From Microdochium bolleyi (taxonomy: Eukaryota; Ascomycota; Sordariomycetes; Xylariales; Microdochiaceae): a stretch of DNA of 64,000 bases. Below, one piece after another: positions 54,469 to 64,000 of the stretch (within the stretch, counting starts at the first letter, position 1; each line of letters begins with the position of its first letter). The position numbers were made by a program, and so were the translations under genes. The notes below the pieces were generated by a model. It was not told the origin of the DNA and did not search any database. It was given only the letters and a program-made list of their open reading frames with translations. Location of the stretch: positions 248,001-312,000 of the forward strand of contig KQ964253.1 in NCBI GenBank assembly GCA_001566295.1, given 5' to 3'.

Positions 54469-54945
54469 GGTGGGATTGTGTGTTTGATGTTTTGACGACG
54501 ATGAAGCTGAAGCTGCTGAGTGATGCTGTCTGTCTGTCTCGAGATGCTCCATTGGTCTTATCTGATTGTGATGATGTTTTATGTATCGCTTCTCTCACGA
54601 TGATGACTGCCTCACTATGGGCCCCTCACGGTCTCGTCCCGACGCATCCCCAATGGGTGTCCGGATGCCTATGAACCGACGAGGCAGGGGGCGGGGACAG
54701 ATCGGAACGCCGAAATCGCGTCCCCGGGACACGCAATTGGGGCCGGAGTTGGGGAAAAGTTGGGGCAGCCGACGACCCCTCCGTGGCCAGCAACAATAAA
54801 AGACAGAAGCTACAGTAAATGCTATTGGACAGGCAGATCTCGGCTCCTTGGCTCCTTGAGTTTTCTTCTTCCTGATTTTCTCAACCTTGTCGTTTCAACT
54901 CCGAAAAGCATAGACCATTCTCCAGCTGCCTCAGTCATCACCAGC
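54469..54945. promoter_or_regulatory. Divergent promoter of gentisate dioxygenase and FAH-type hydrolase
   Basis: CGGAAC (GTTCCG complement) at 54703 lies almost exactly between the two start codons, about 240 bases from each. Confidence 0.6.
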
Positions 54946-55891
54946 ATGTCTGTTCCCTGGCAACGTCTCATCCGGTTTGTGGCCGCCGATGGCCGGACAC
55001 TCCGTGGAGAGCCTATCCTTCCAGACCCCAACTTCGACCTTGGCTTCACCACAGAAGAGACAGGTCTCAAGGCGAAGGTCATCACGGGGGAAGACATCTA
55101 TGACACCACCGGCAAGACAAAGGTCACAGATGAGATTGTCACCGTCAAGAAGCTCCTCGGGCCCCTGGCGCAGTCCGATGTGCCGCTCCTCCGCTGCATC
55201 GGTCTGAATTACATCAGCCACAGTAAGTCCCGGCGCCGCCCAAGATGATCGCTCACTCACTCACACCCGCACAGTCAAGGAGACTGGCCGCAAGATGCCG
55301 AACTACCCCTTCATGTTCATCAAGGCCAACACCACTGTCCACGACCACGGCGCCAACGTCGTCATTCCCAAGATTGCGCAGGACACGCAGCCCGACTACG
55401 AGGGCGAGCTGTGCGTCGTGATCGGCCAGGACTGCAAGGACGTCTCCGAGGCGGACGCGCTCTCGTACGTGGCCGCCTACACGGCGGGCAACGACGTCTC
55501 GACCCGCAAGCTGCAGCGTGATCCGGAGCTTGCCGGGCCTGTGCCACAGTGGGGGTTCTCCAAGGGCTTCGACACGTACGCGCCGCTCGGCCCCGTGCTT
55601 GTGAGCAGCAAGCTGGTGCCGGACCCCGCGAAGCTGCAGCTCACGACGACCGTGGACTCGGAGACGCGGCAGGCGTGCGGGTTGGACGATCTGCTATTCA
55701 GCGTGCCGACCCTGATTGCGTACCTGTCGCAAGGCACCACGCTGCAGAAGGGCACCGTCATCATGACAGGGACCCCTGGCGGAGTTGGCTCCGGGCAGAA
55801 GCCAACCCCCAAGTTCCTCGTGCCGGGCACAGTCATGGACGTGCACCTTAGCGGGATCGGGACTCTTAGGAACGGGGTCGAGTTTGCATGA
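54946..55891 (+). CDS. FAH-family hydrolase, candidate fumarylpyruvate (maleylpyruvate) hydrolase
   Basis: Two exons, 54946-55222 and 55275-55891, give 297 residues. It belongs to the fumarylacetoacetate-hydrolase C-domain family: LLRCIGLNYISH joined to IKETGRKMPNYPFMF, then metal-binding PDYEGELCVVIG (E-x-E), YTAGNDVSTRKLQ, SKGFDTYAPLGP and MTGTPGGVGSGQKP. The start residues resemble other fungal fumarylpyruvate hydrolases (RLIRFVAADG). Its divergent partner is gentisate dioxygenase, so it most likely splits the ring-fission product to pyruvate and fumarate or maleate. A maleylpyruvate isomerase (GST-like) is not in the window, so either the isomer is made elsewhere or the enzyme hydrolyses maleylpyruvate directly. 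Confidence 0.9.
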
Positions 55892-56257
55892 TAGGGCCTG
55901 GGCCTGACACGCTAGCTGTCACTCCGTAGATTAATGCACAATCATGATTGGGGGTCCTTTGCAGTTTTGAGTTTGTCCCAAGACGCGGAGAATCGTTCTG
56001 GGGCACCGACCACAGCCTTAGTGGCCCGGAACGCCCTTCGGAACGCCGGAATCAACCCCTGTGGCCAATGATGTGTGACACGGGAACACCTCCTCGATTC
56101 ATCCTGTGATGTACGTAACGTACGCCACGCGCTGGCACGCGAGATCAGAGAACTCGCCCGTCCGTTGACTACATTGGCAACTCTAGATCCCATCTCGTGG
56201 GGCTGGACCCCTGATTTCTCATCGTCTCATAATCAAACCACACATCCACATCGTCGT
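55892..56257. promoter_or_regulatory. Promoter region of the second Zn2Cys6 regulator
   Basis: Two direct CGGAAC copies start 12 bases apart (56027 and 56039), the same spacing as in the 47.5 kb promoter, followed by another CGGAA. This suggests autoregulation if the gene encodes the cluster factor. Confidence 0.55.
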
Positions 56258-58971
56258 ATGGCAAAAGGCTATGGGACCGGCGACGACATGCAGGGCAATA
56301 ACACATCAGGTCTGAAGCGGCAGCGGGTAGCGCTCGCCTGCAACCCCTGCCGCACCCGCAAGTCAAGGGTAAGTCATCGTCACTGTCGTCATCTCTCACC
56401 TCTGTTGTCATCTCAAGCCAACGGCTATTCCTGGTGACGTGCTTAGTGCAACGGCGCGCGACCCAAATGTGACCTCTGCGAGCGCATGGCCTTTGACTGC
56501 ACCTACGACGCTCCCGGGTCCGCAGCAAATGTCATCATACCGAAAGAGTACGCGTATACCATCTTGTTCCCATCCCGCCTGCACGCACTGCAACTTGCTG
56601 ACGAGCTGCTGCTACCTTTGCAGTGCCTTCACCGACATTGAGTCGCGCCTGCACATGCTCGAACAAGTAGTCAAACGCCACAATGAGCAACTAGCCACGC
56701 GCAGCATCTCGACCGCCTCCGACAAGGGCATTTCCAATGCATCGACCGACTTCGATAGCCCCGGCCATGGCCTCGCCAGCCTGGTCCACCGCGCTCACGA
56801 GCAAGATCAAGAGCAAGAACCAGACGATCACACCGATGGCATGGCTATCTCGTTCGTGGACGAGAAAGACCAGGGCTTCTTCGGACCATCCGCCAACATA
56901 TCGTTTATGCGGATCATACTGCGCTCCATGCTGGCTGCGAGCACCGGCCCTGGCTTCGGTAGCGGCTCTGGCATGATCAACATGAAGCCCTTGAACTCGC
57001 GCACAGTCTCCTCACAAGCGGCGACCTCGACCGGTTTGGCCGGTCTGCCGCCGGAGGATATTACCGAGCGTCTCCTCATAGAGTACTTCTCCAACACGGG
57101 GATCCTCTTCCCTTACATTCACGAGCCAACGTTCATGGACACATACCGCCAGGCCAGGCAATCTGGCTTCGCGGGAGTCCGCCGGACATGGCTGGCACTC
57201 CTCAACATCGTGCTGGCCATGGCCACGCGGGCAGACGCTACCCGCCCCGACACGAGCTTTGCCGCGGCCGATGCGGAGCTCTTCTTCAAGCGAGCACGCA
57301 GTCTGTGCGGCACACACATGCTCCGCGGCACGACCCTCGAGACCGTCCAATATCTCCTGCTCTCCACGCAGTACCTCCAGGGCACACAGCACGCCGTGCA
57401 GACGTGGACCACCCACGGGCTCGCTGTCAAGACGGCGCTCTCCATCGGCCTGCACTCCCAGGCCGCATCGAGCGGATTTGCCCCGGTGGAGCGCGAGATG
57501 CGCAAGCGCACGTGGTACGGCTGCATCGTGCTCGACCGCAGCCTGAGCATGACGTTCGGCCGCCCCAGCGCGATCCCGGAGGACTACGTGCGGCTCGACC
57601 TCCCCGCGCCCATCGAGGGCGACCGCGAGAACGGGCTCTCGGCGCTCTTCTTCTCCGCGACCATCACGCTGTACCGCATCCTCTGGAAGATCATTGCCTC
57701 CGTGTACGGGCACAACATCGAGCACGAGGAGCTGTCGAACCCCGATCTTATGACCCGCATCATTCAGCTCGAGCAGGACCTCGACCAGTGGCGCGCGAGC
57801 CTGCCTGCGCCGCTCGCGCTGCGTGTGTCGAGCCCCAGCATTGGCGGGATCGATCCAGCCATGGGGGCCGGCGGCGGCGGCGACCGGCCGGACATGACCT
57901 CCCCTGCGACGGCGTCGCCGGGCACGCCGGGGTTGTTCCTGCAGGTCGACAAGTTCCGGAATATCCTGACACTGCGGTATCTGAACACGAAGCTGCTGCT
58001 CCTGCGGCCGATCCTGACCAACACGCTGCACGCCAAGTATCTGGTAGAGGATCAGCAGGGCCAGGCCCAACAGGGCGGTGCGGCGAACCCCTTCGCGCCG
58101 TCACCTGGGGGCGGCGGCGTCGGTAGTGCCCATCACCGGAGGAGGTCCCTGGGTTACATGCAGAGCAACTACTTCACCGCGGCGTGCTTCCGCGGAGCTG
58201 TCGACACCATCTCCATAATCCACGCCGCAGTGACGAGACCTGAGCTGGGCAAGCACATGCTCGGTGCCTGGTGGTTTACGCTGTGCTATGGTAAGAGGCC
58301 CTGGTCTTTGTTGCCTCTCTCTTGGCCTTGCTAACCTGCGCCTAACATAGCATTTAACGCCTCGCTGACGATATTTGGCATCCTCCTGCTGATCCCGGAC
58401 GCCGAGCAGGACCACGGGTCCTCCGCGGCCGTGTCGAATGGATACAACCCGCGCGAGGAGGAGGAAGGACGCGACGCGCTGACCAAGGCCATCGAGGCGC
58501 TCGGCGCGCTGGCGTCGGACAATGCGCTCGTGGACAGGTGCGTCGAGCACCTCCGGCAGCTCGTCCACCTCATCGACAGTAGGAGAGGTAAGAGCACTCA
58601 CCGCCCCCGCCAGGCTATCATGCTGTGCAAAGCCACTGACCCACCGTCCCACAGCAGCGAACATGATGCCTTCCTCATCGACATCTCCGCCCGCCATCGT
58701 CGTCGCGGCGATGAACCTGAACAGCAGCCACAACAACACAAACAACGACGCCTCGTCATTCATGGCAGGCGGAGGCCAAGGGATGCACGGCGGCGTGGGC
58801 ACCGGTGTGGGCGTGGCGGAGGGCGACTTCCTCGTCGACGAGAGCTCGATCCTGGGCATGTCGTTCCCGGACTACCACTCGATGATGCTCGAGGACGAGG
58901 TCGGGCCGGGCCTGTTCTTCAGGGACGACAACAGCCAGCCCTCGTGGCTGGATTTCGGATATCAGTTATGA
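56258..58971 (+). CDS. Zn2Cys6 fungal-specific transcription factor
   Basis: Five exons, 56258-56368, 56447-56547, 56624-58290, 58351-58587 and 58655-58971, give 810 residues. The first intron splits the zinc cluster, which reads CNPCRTRKSR joined to CNGARPKCDLC then ERMAFDC (spacing 2-6-6-2-6). Exon 3 opens with a short coiled coil (DIESRLHMLEQVVKRHNEQL), the usual dimerisation helix. The fungal_trans domain runs from LLIEYFSNTGILFPYIHEP to IVLDRSLSMTFGRPSAIPED. It lies between the gentisate genes and the permease/mandelate genes, at the core of the cluster, and its own promoter carries the repeated CGG-containing hexamer. It is therefore the first candidate for the cluster activator. Confidence 0.9.
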
Positions 58972-59497
58972 CTAGCAAAGCAAAAAGGCGTTTGAAATGG
59001 GGCTGCGGCCGGGGCTTGGGAGATGAATCGACTATATACCACAGAACGCGTAATCAATACAAGGCATCAATCTTATTGCTGCCACATCTTCCTTTGCCCG
59101 ACTTGCCTGCTCGTTTATGTGCGGCCCCTTTTCATTCCGAAAGGCTCGGAAACGATTGGCTCTCAGCAGGGGAACTCGAGGCCCGGCCGGCCGTATTCCG
59201 TCGGCATACGCACCAGCACGCGAAAAAGTGGTACGTCCATTGCCCAAGCATCACACGAGCCGCGTCCACACGGCACGGGTGAAACATGACACGCCCCATT
59301 GTACGGCACCGAATGTAGAGGCGAGAGTCCGAGAGCGAAGCGCGATGGAAAAACAAGTGAGATGTAAAATTGACTAGTCTGCAAGAAAACCGATCCCTCC
59401 CCTCACACTGTTATTTCACTACGTGCGGGCATTACCGTATGATCGCACAAAACCCTACAACCGAAAATCAAAGCACGAACCCCCCCTTTACTACCCT
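58972..59497. other. Convergent 3' gap, nothing seen
   Basis: Between the regulator and permease 3' ends. Some TTCCG/CGGAA cores are present but no full GTTCCG. Confidence 0.5.
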
Positions 59498-61283
59498 TCA
59501 CTGGTCCACGAGCGCGACAGGGCCGTGGAAGACCTTCCTGGCGCGGAACACCCAGTCGACGGTGACGAGCACCACGACGCCGCCGAGGATGAGCGAGGCG
59601 TAGTTCATGTTGGCGGCGTTGAGACCGGTGGAGGCCGTGACGGAGGGCAGGACGAGGAAGACGGTCAGGAACAGGACGTAGAAGATGGAGAAGGCGTTGG
59701 TGACGATGCCGACGACGGGGTGCATCCTCCAGGGGCCCCAGATGAGCATGTCCGGGGTGAAGATGCGACGGTACAGCATGGCGATTACGGGGACCATGTA
59801 GGAGAGCGACAGGCCGACGACGGTGATGGAGAGCACGGCCGAGAAGGCGGCAGTGGAGCCGATGTTGAGCGCGCCGAGGAGGATGACGGAGACGACAACA
59901 CAGATGACGGCGTTGAAGGGCACGTGGGTGGTCGGGTGCACACGGGACAGCCATCCGGAGCCGAACGGTGCGCCGTCGCGGGCAAAGGCCCACAGGGTGC
60001 GCGAGGTGGACGCCACAAGGCCGACGGTGGCCAGCGAGGCCGAGATGGTAATGGTGAGTGACATGGCCGACGCGGCGGCGAGGTTGTTGCCGGTGATCTG
60101 GCGGAAGATCTCGATGATGGGGAAGCCGGTAGGTGACGCCAGGGCGGCGCCAAAGTCCTGCACCGAGAAGAGCACGGCGAGGACGACGGCGAAGCCCATG
60201 ATGCCGTTGACGACGATGGACCCGACCATGGCCTTGGGGACGCCGCGGCGCGGGTCGGGCATCTCCTCGGACATGTGCGCCGCCGCGTCGTAGCCGACCA
60301 TGACGTAGCCCGAGGTCACCATGCCGATGCCCCAGGCGACGAAGTTACTGTCCCATCCTGTCCCGTTGGAGAACTGGGTGAAGACGAACTCGGCGGGCTG
60401 GTAGTTGCCGCGGCCGAGGGTGCAGGTGGCGACGAGGATCATGACGAAGAAGATGACGTGCAGGATGCCGATGAGGTTCTCGAGCGTGGGCAGCACCTTG
60501 CCGCCGAAGACGTTAAACCCGAAGGCGATGAGGGTCACGGCGACATAGATGAGGTACCAGTGCCACTTCTCGGGGACGTAGTCCGGGTAGTTGAGCACGA
60601 CGACACCCTGGATGATGTTGGCGGCGCCGAAGGGCGCGGAGGCAGTGAGGGCGACCCAACCGATCAGGCTGACCCAGCCCGTGTAAAAGCTGAGCACGGC
60701 CTTGGTGCCGTGGGAGCTGAGTTCGCTGATCATGAAGTACTGGCCGCCGGCATTCGGGTGCCTGGATGTCCTGTGTCAGTCACGGTGTCGGACGTGTTTG
60801 GTCTACTGTTGGGGAGGCTTACATCGATGCAGGCTCAGACAGGGACATGGCAAGGCACACATTACCCACAAAGGAGACTAGAAGCCGTTGCGGCCTGTGT
60901 CAGCAGGGTTGTGCGACTATAGATAGAGTTGGGCGAAGAACTCACGCAGGAAGCCGTAGACGAGAGACACGGCGCCACCGCTGACGAGGGCCAGGCCCAT
61001 GGTGCTCAGCAGAGACTCCCATGTTGCCATCAACGACAGAGCGAGAGAGAAGGTCGACAGGGTGTCGAAGCTCTTGTTGAGCTGTTGCAAGGCATCTCGT
61101 TAGATCGCTGCCGCGCCGAGTAACTCGCAGAGACTCTGGTCGGAGAATGCATACCTCGACAACCTGGCCCTCGCCTGTGCCCGTTTCCAGCCGGGACAGG
61201 CCATTCTTGTTGTCGCTCGCGCCGTCCGACATGGCGACGTCAGTATGGGACTTTGACTTCTCGTACGGAGAGTCTGAAGACAT
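59498..61283 (-). CDS. APC-superfamily amino acid/amine permease
   Basis: Four exons on the minus strand, 61283-61155, 61081-60946, 60877-60823 and 60761-59498, give 527 residues. Splicing reads STMGLALVSGGAVSLVYGFL then LSFVGNVCLAMSLSEPASM then HPNAGGQYFMISEL, the N-terminal core of UGA4/choline-type permeases (the S-E-x-x-S-M-x-P-x-x-G-G-Q-Y block). Later motifs are GYDAAAHMSEEMPDPRRGVP and TLWAFARDGAPFGSGWLSRV. About 12 helices, so plasma membrane. ATG 61283 was chosen; 61232 is an alternative. These carriers take up GABA, choline or amino acids. Here it may import the aromatic amine or amino acid used by the pathway (inference). It is divergent from the FMN dehydrogenase. Confidence 0.9.
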
Positions 61284-61937
61284 TGTCCAGAGGGGGTCCT
61301 CGGAGACGGAGTGGGTGTTGGTTGATGGTGTGTCTTTTCTTCGATGGCGGCAAGTCGTGACAGGCTGATACTTGTCGCCGGCACTCGAATGGCGTGATGA
61401 CGGAAAGAGGATCTGGACCACGACAGGCAGCGCTATTTATCACGAAGGTCGAAGTTGCGGTTGCTGGCGCGGGCCAGTCAAGGCTGAACGATAGGGGGTG
61501 ACCAGGCGGCCCACCCGACAGACACCCGCGATAGAGCGTTGGAGGAGGTTGAGACGCAGGCCGCCTGGGGGGTGTGCCCCTGCCCAGACACAGGGCAACA
61601 CAGCGATCGACGGGCTCCAGCGGACAGGCCAACCCCAGGTTTCGGGGCTGAACGGGTAGTATATTGCTAGGCGGCTTATCTGCTGGGGGCGGGGCGACCT
61701 GGGCCAGGCGGCGAGTCGGGCGCCCATGGGCGTGGCTTGGCTGAACCTTCGGGCGCTGCGACCCCGGTTCCGACGCTTCCTAGCCCCGGTGCCGCGTAAG
61801 TGCTTCTGGCCATTGTTGATAAGCCGCCCGGCAGCCAATACGACGCCAGCCAGAGGCACGCCAGATTCCGCGGTTTCGGCCAGGTCAGAGACACTGCGCA
61901 GTTGCCACAGCCGTACCGGGACCCGAGTCAAGCAATC
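61284..61937. promoter_or_regulatory. Divergent promoter of the permease and FMN dehydrogenase genes
   Basis: GTTCCG at 61767, 171 bases before the dehydrogenase start. No gene is seen within. Confidence 0.55.
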
Positions 61938-63356
61938 ATGGCACGCTCGATATCGTGGGCAGAGGTCCAGCAGCACAACACGGATGACGATGTTTGGATC
62001 GTCGTCGACGGCGAGGTCTACGACATGACGGCCTTTGCACCGGAGCATCCCGGCGGCCCCGACATCATCCTCCAGCATGCCGGCCGTGATGCCACTGCGT
62101 CCTACAGCTCCGTCCACGGGCCGTCCCTCATTCGCAAGGAGCTCGGCCAGGGCGCAGCCTTCATTGGCAATTTCGACCGTTCGACAATGCCCCAGGTCCA
62201 GCAGCAGCAGCAGCCCAACAGCGCTGCGGGCCAGACGAATACGACGGGCAAGCCCGACCTTGACGAGCTGATCAACCTCGACGACTTCGAGAAAGCCGCC
62301 TCGACGTCATTCACGCCAAAGGCATGGGCGTACATCTACGGCGCCTCCAACGACAACATCACCCGCGACGCCAACCAGGCCCTGCTGCGCCGCATATGGC
62401 TGCGGCCCGCCGTGATGCGCGACGTGCGCAACGAGCGCATCGACACGAGCACCACACTCTTCGGGTGCAGGCTCAGCATGCCCGTGTACATGTCGCCCAC
62501 GGGCGCGGTCAAGATGGCCGGCGGCGAGGGCGAGCTGGACCAGGCCCGTGCGGCCGACAAGGTCGGCATCATCCAGTGCTTCGCCACGCCGAGCTCGTAC
62601 CCGCACGACGAGATCCTCGAGGCCACGCCCAGCCGGGCGTTCCTCCAGCTGTACGTGGACAAGAACAGGAAAAAGTCGGAGGAGGCGGTGCAGCGGGCCG
62701 AGGCGTCGGGCAAGGTCAAGGCCCTGTTCGTGACGGTGGACTGTCCCGTCATCTCGAAGCGGGAGGCGGACGAGCGGGTCACCGACGGCACCGGCGCGAA
62801 GCGGGACAAGAAAGGGGCCGGCGTCGTGAGGCAGACGAGCTCCTTCATCGATGCCAGCCTCTCGTGGGACGACGTCAAGTGGCTGCGGCGGACGACCAAG
62901 CTGCCCATCGTCATCAAGGGCATCCAGCGCTGGGAGGACGCCGTGGAGGCGATGAGGAGGGGGGTCGACGGCATCGTCATCAGCAACCACGGCGGCCGCG
63001 CGGCCGACACCGCTCCGCCCTCGATCGTGGCCCTGCTGGAGCTGCGCAGGCACTGCCCGCAGGTGTTCGACCACATGAAGGTGCTGGTCGACGGCGGCTT
63101 CCGCCGGGGCTCCGACGTGCTCAAGGCGCTCTGCCTAGGCGCATCGGCCGTGGGCATGGGACGGCCGTTCATGTATGCCGTCAACTATGGGCAGGAGGGC
63201 GTCGAGGCCCTCGCTGGTATCCTGCACGATGAGATCAAGACGGCCATGCAGCTGTGTGGCATGACGGAGCTCGTCAAGGAGGCGGGGCCGACCTGGGTGA
63301 ATACGGCCGAGGTGGACCATCTGATCTATAACGGAGCCAGCAAGGCCAAGCTGTAG
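61938..63356 (+). CDS. Cytochrome b5-fused FMN-dependent 2-hydroxyacid dehydrogenase, candidate L-mandelate dehydrogenase
   Basis: One exon, 472 residues from ATG 61938. Residues 1-80 are a cytochrome b5 domain with haem ligands His37 (in EHPGG) and His60 (in SYSSVHGPS). A Gln-rich linker leads to the FMN alpha-hydroxyacid dehydrogenase barrel: YMSPTGAVKMAGGEGEL, FVTVDCPVISKREADE, PIVIKGIQRWEDA, SNHGGRAADTAPPSI (catalytic His) and DGGFRRGSDVLKAL. This is the flavocytochrome b2 layout, which is known for yeast L-lactate dehydrogenase and for Rhodotorula L-mandelate dehydrogenase. There is no mitochondrial presequence, unlike Cyb2, so it is probably cytosolic. In this cluster mandelate is the likelier substrate than lactate. 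Confidence 0.9.
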   Translation: MARSISWAEVQQHNTDDDVWIVVDGEVYDMTAFAPEHPGGPDIILQHAGRDATASYSSVHGPSLIRKELGQGAAFIGNFDRSTMPQVQQQQQPNSAAGQTNTTGKPDLDELINLDDFEKAASTSFTPKAWAYIYGASNDNITRDANQALLRRIWLRPAVMRDVRNERIDTSTTLFGCRLSMPVYMSPTGAVKMAGGEGELDQARAADKVGIIQCFATPSSYPHDEILEATPSRAFLQLYVDKNRKKSEEAVQRAEASGKVKALFVTVDCPVISKREADERVTDGTGAKRDKKGAGVVRQTSSFIDASLSWDDVKWLRRTTKLPIVIKGIQRWEDAVEAMRRGVDGIVISNHGGRAADTAPPSIVALLELRRHCPQVFDHMKVLVDGGFRRGSDVLKALCLGASAVGMGRPFMYAVNYGQEGVEALAGILHDEIKTAMQLCGMTELVKEAGPTWVNTAEVDHLIYNGASKAKL

Positions 63357-63660
63357 ATCGATGCCACTCAATAGGGGCCATATGTGCTTTAGGGAGGGTG
63401 CAAGGCGTTATCGCAGATTGAAAAAACAACTAGTTACTTAGTATGAAGTCGCAATATACATACATCAGCGTATCCTGAGAGGTTTACTCGCCACCAAATA
63501 ATCACACCACAATCTCTAGGGCTTTGGCGGTCATAGCCAAGTACTGCATTTGATCAGTCATTTCACTCAAGATGTGACATGATGCATAAGTCAACCTTGC
63601 ATGTGATAGATGCAACGATTGGAAAGTAAATCGGGATTGCATTTCACCACCTGAACTACG
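63357..63660. other. Convergent 3' gap, nothing seen
   Basis: AT-rich, no GTTCCG hexamer, no gene. Confidence 0.55.
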
Positions 63661-64000
63661 CTACTCCATCCAAGTCACAGTCTTGCAGTACAGGAACTCC
63701 TCCAAGCCCTGGTACCCATTGAACCGCCCGAAGCCACTGCTCTTGACTCCGCCGTGTGGCAGCGCGAACTCGTCGTGCACCGTCATCGAGTTGATGTGCA
63801 CGGCGCCCGAGTCGAGCCTGTCGGCGACGCGGAACGCGGCGCCCAGGTTCTCGCTGAAGACGCCCGCCGAGAGGCCGTAGTCGGTGTTGTTGGCCAGCGC
63901 GATCGCGTCGTCCTCCTTATCGTACGTGAAGAACGACACGCTCGGGCCGAACGACTCGGTCAGGTACAGCTTCGAGCTGGCGTCGAGCCCCGCGAGAATC
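63661..64000 (-). CDS. Aldehyde dehydrogenase 2 (benzaldehyde/salicylaldehyde dehydrogenase type), 5' part outside the window
   Basis: The last ~112 residues of an ALDH on the minus strand; the gene enters from beyond the right edge. The visible part has LTESFGPSVSFFTYDKEDDA, ANNTDYGLSAGVFSENLG, SGAVHINSMTVHDEFALPHG and VKSSGFGRFNGYQGLEEF, the oligomerisation and C-terminal blocks of the family. N-x-M-T-V-H-D-E replaces the usual N-x-x-x-x-x-x-P/E stretch in a way seen in salicylaldehyde and vanillin dehydrogenases. Catalytic Cys and Glu lie outside the window. It would fit the step from benzaldehyde to benzoate next to the decarboxylase. Its neighbours to the right are unknown. Confidence 0.85.
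   Translation of the reverse strand, partial: ILAGLDASSKLYLTESFGPSVSFFTYDKEDDAIALANNTDYGLSAGVFSENLGAAFRVADRLDSGAVHINSMTVHDEFALPHGGVKSSGFGRFNGYQGLEEFLYCKTVTWME

Noticed and set aside
56258..56446. A TF2 start with the zinc cluster in one exon
   Set aside because: The sixth-residue spacing is correct only if the 78-base intron 56369-56446 is removed.
28784..64000. Secondary-metabolite or toxin biosynthesis cluster
   Set aside because: No polyketide synthase, peptide synthetase, terpene cyclase or prenyltransferase of that kind; the enzymes are catabolic.

Overview
The window is nuclear DNA of a filamentous ascomycete (Pezizomycotina; Sordariomycetes is a guess). The evidence is GC-rich coding sequence, short introns of about 50-80 bp with GTAAGT-like donors, a HET-domain gene, Zn2Cys6 regulators, DUF3669 and F-box/ankyrin genes, and a polymerase III tRNA gene. 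Intron borders were placed by hand from reading frame and splice consensus.

Left part (1-27 kb) is accessory and housekeeping sequence: a HET gene cut by the window edge, an MFS sugar-type transporter, a DUF3669 gene with an in-frame stop, two F-box-like genes (one decayed), a family-25 glycosyltransferase, an ankyrin/ZZ gene with two lesions, a gene-poor 5 kb stretch with a tRNA-Thr, a sulfate permease, a GNAT acetyltransferase, a GFO/IDH/MocA oxidoreductase, an F-box/ankyrin gene with a late frameshift, and a small coiled-coil protein.

Right part (about 28.4-64 kb) is a dense aromatic catabolic cluster: SnoaL-type protein, aldehyde dehydrogenase, copper amine oxidase, large Zn2Cys6 regulator, UbiX and UbiD, flavin monooxygenase, FAD-linked oxidase, thiamine-diphosphate decarboxylase, SDR, salicylate-hydroxylase-type monooxygenase, gentisate 1,2-dioxygenase, fumarylpyruvate-hydrolase-type FAH protein, second Zn2Cys6 regulator, APC permease, cytochrome b5/FMN 2-hydroxyacid dehydrogenase, and a second aldehyde dehydrogenase cut by the right edge.

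These enzymes can be ordered into one route: aryl-ethanolamine (amine oxidase) -> mandelaldehyde (ALDH) -> mandelate (b5/FMN dehydrogenase) -> benzoylformate (ThDP decarboxylase) -> benzaldehyde (ALDH) -> (3-hydroxy)benzoate (FAD monooxygenase) -> gentisate (dioxygenase) -> maleyl/fumarylpyruvate (FAH) -> central metabolism. The family calls are well supported; the substrate order is inference. Ten cluster genes sit as five divergent pairs. A hexamer GTTCCG (either strand) occurs in every promoter region of the cluster, in none of its convergent 3' gaps, and almost nowhere in the intergenic DNA of the left part. It is a candidate binding site for a cluster regulator.
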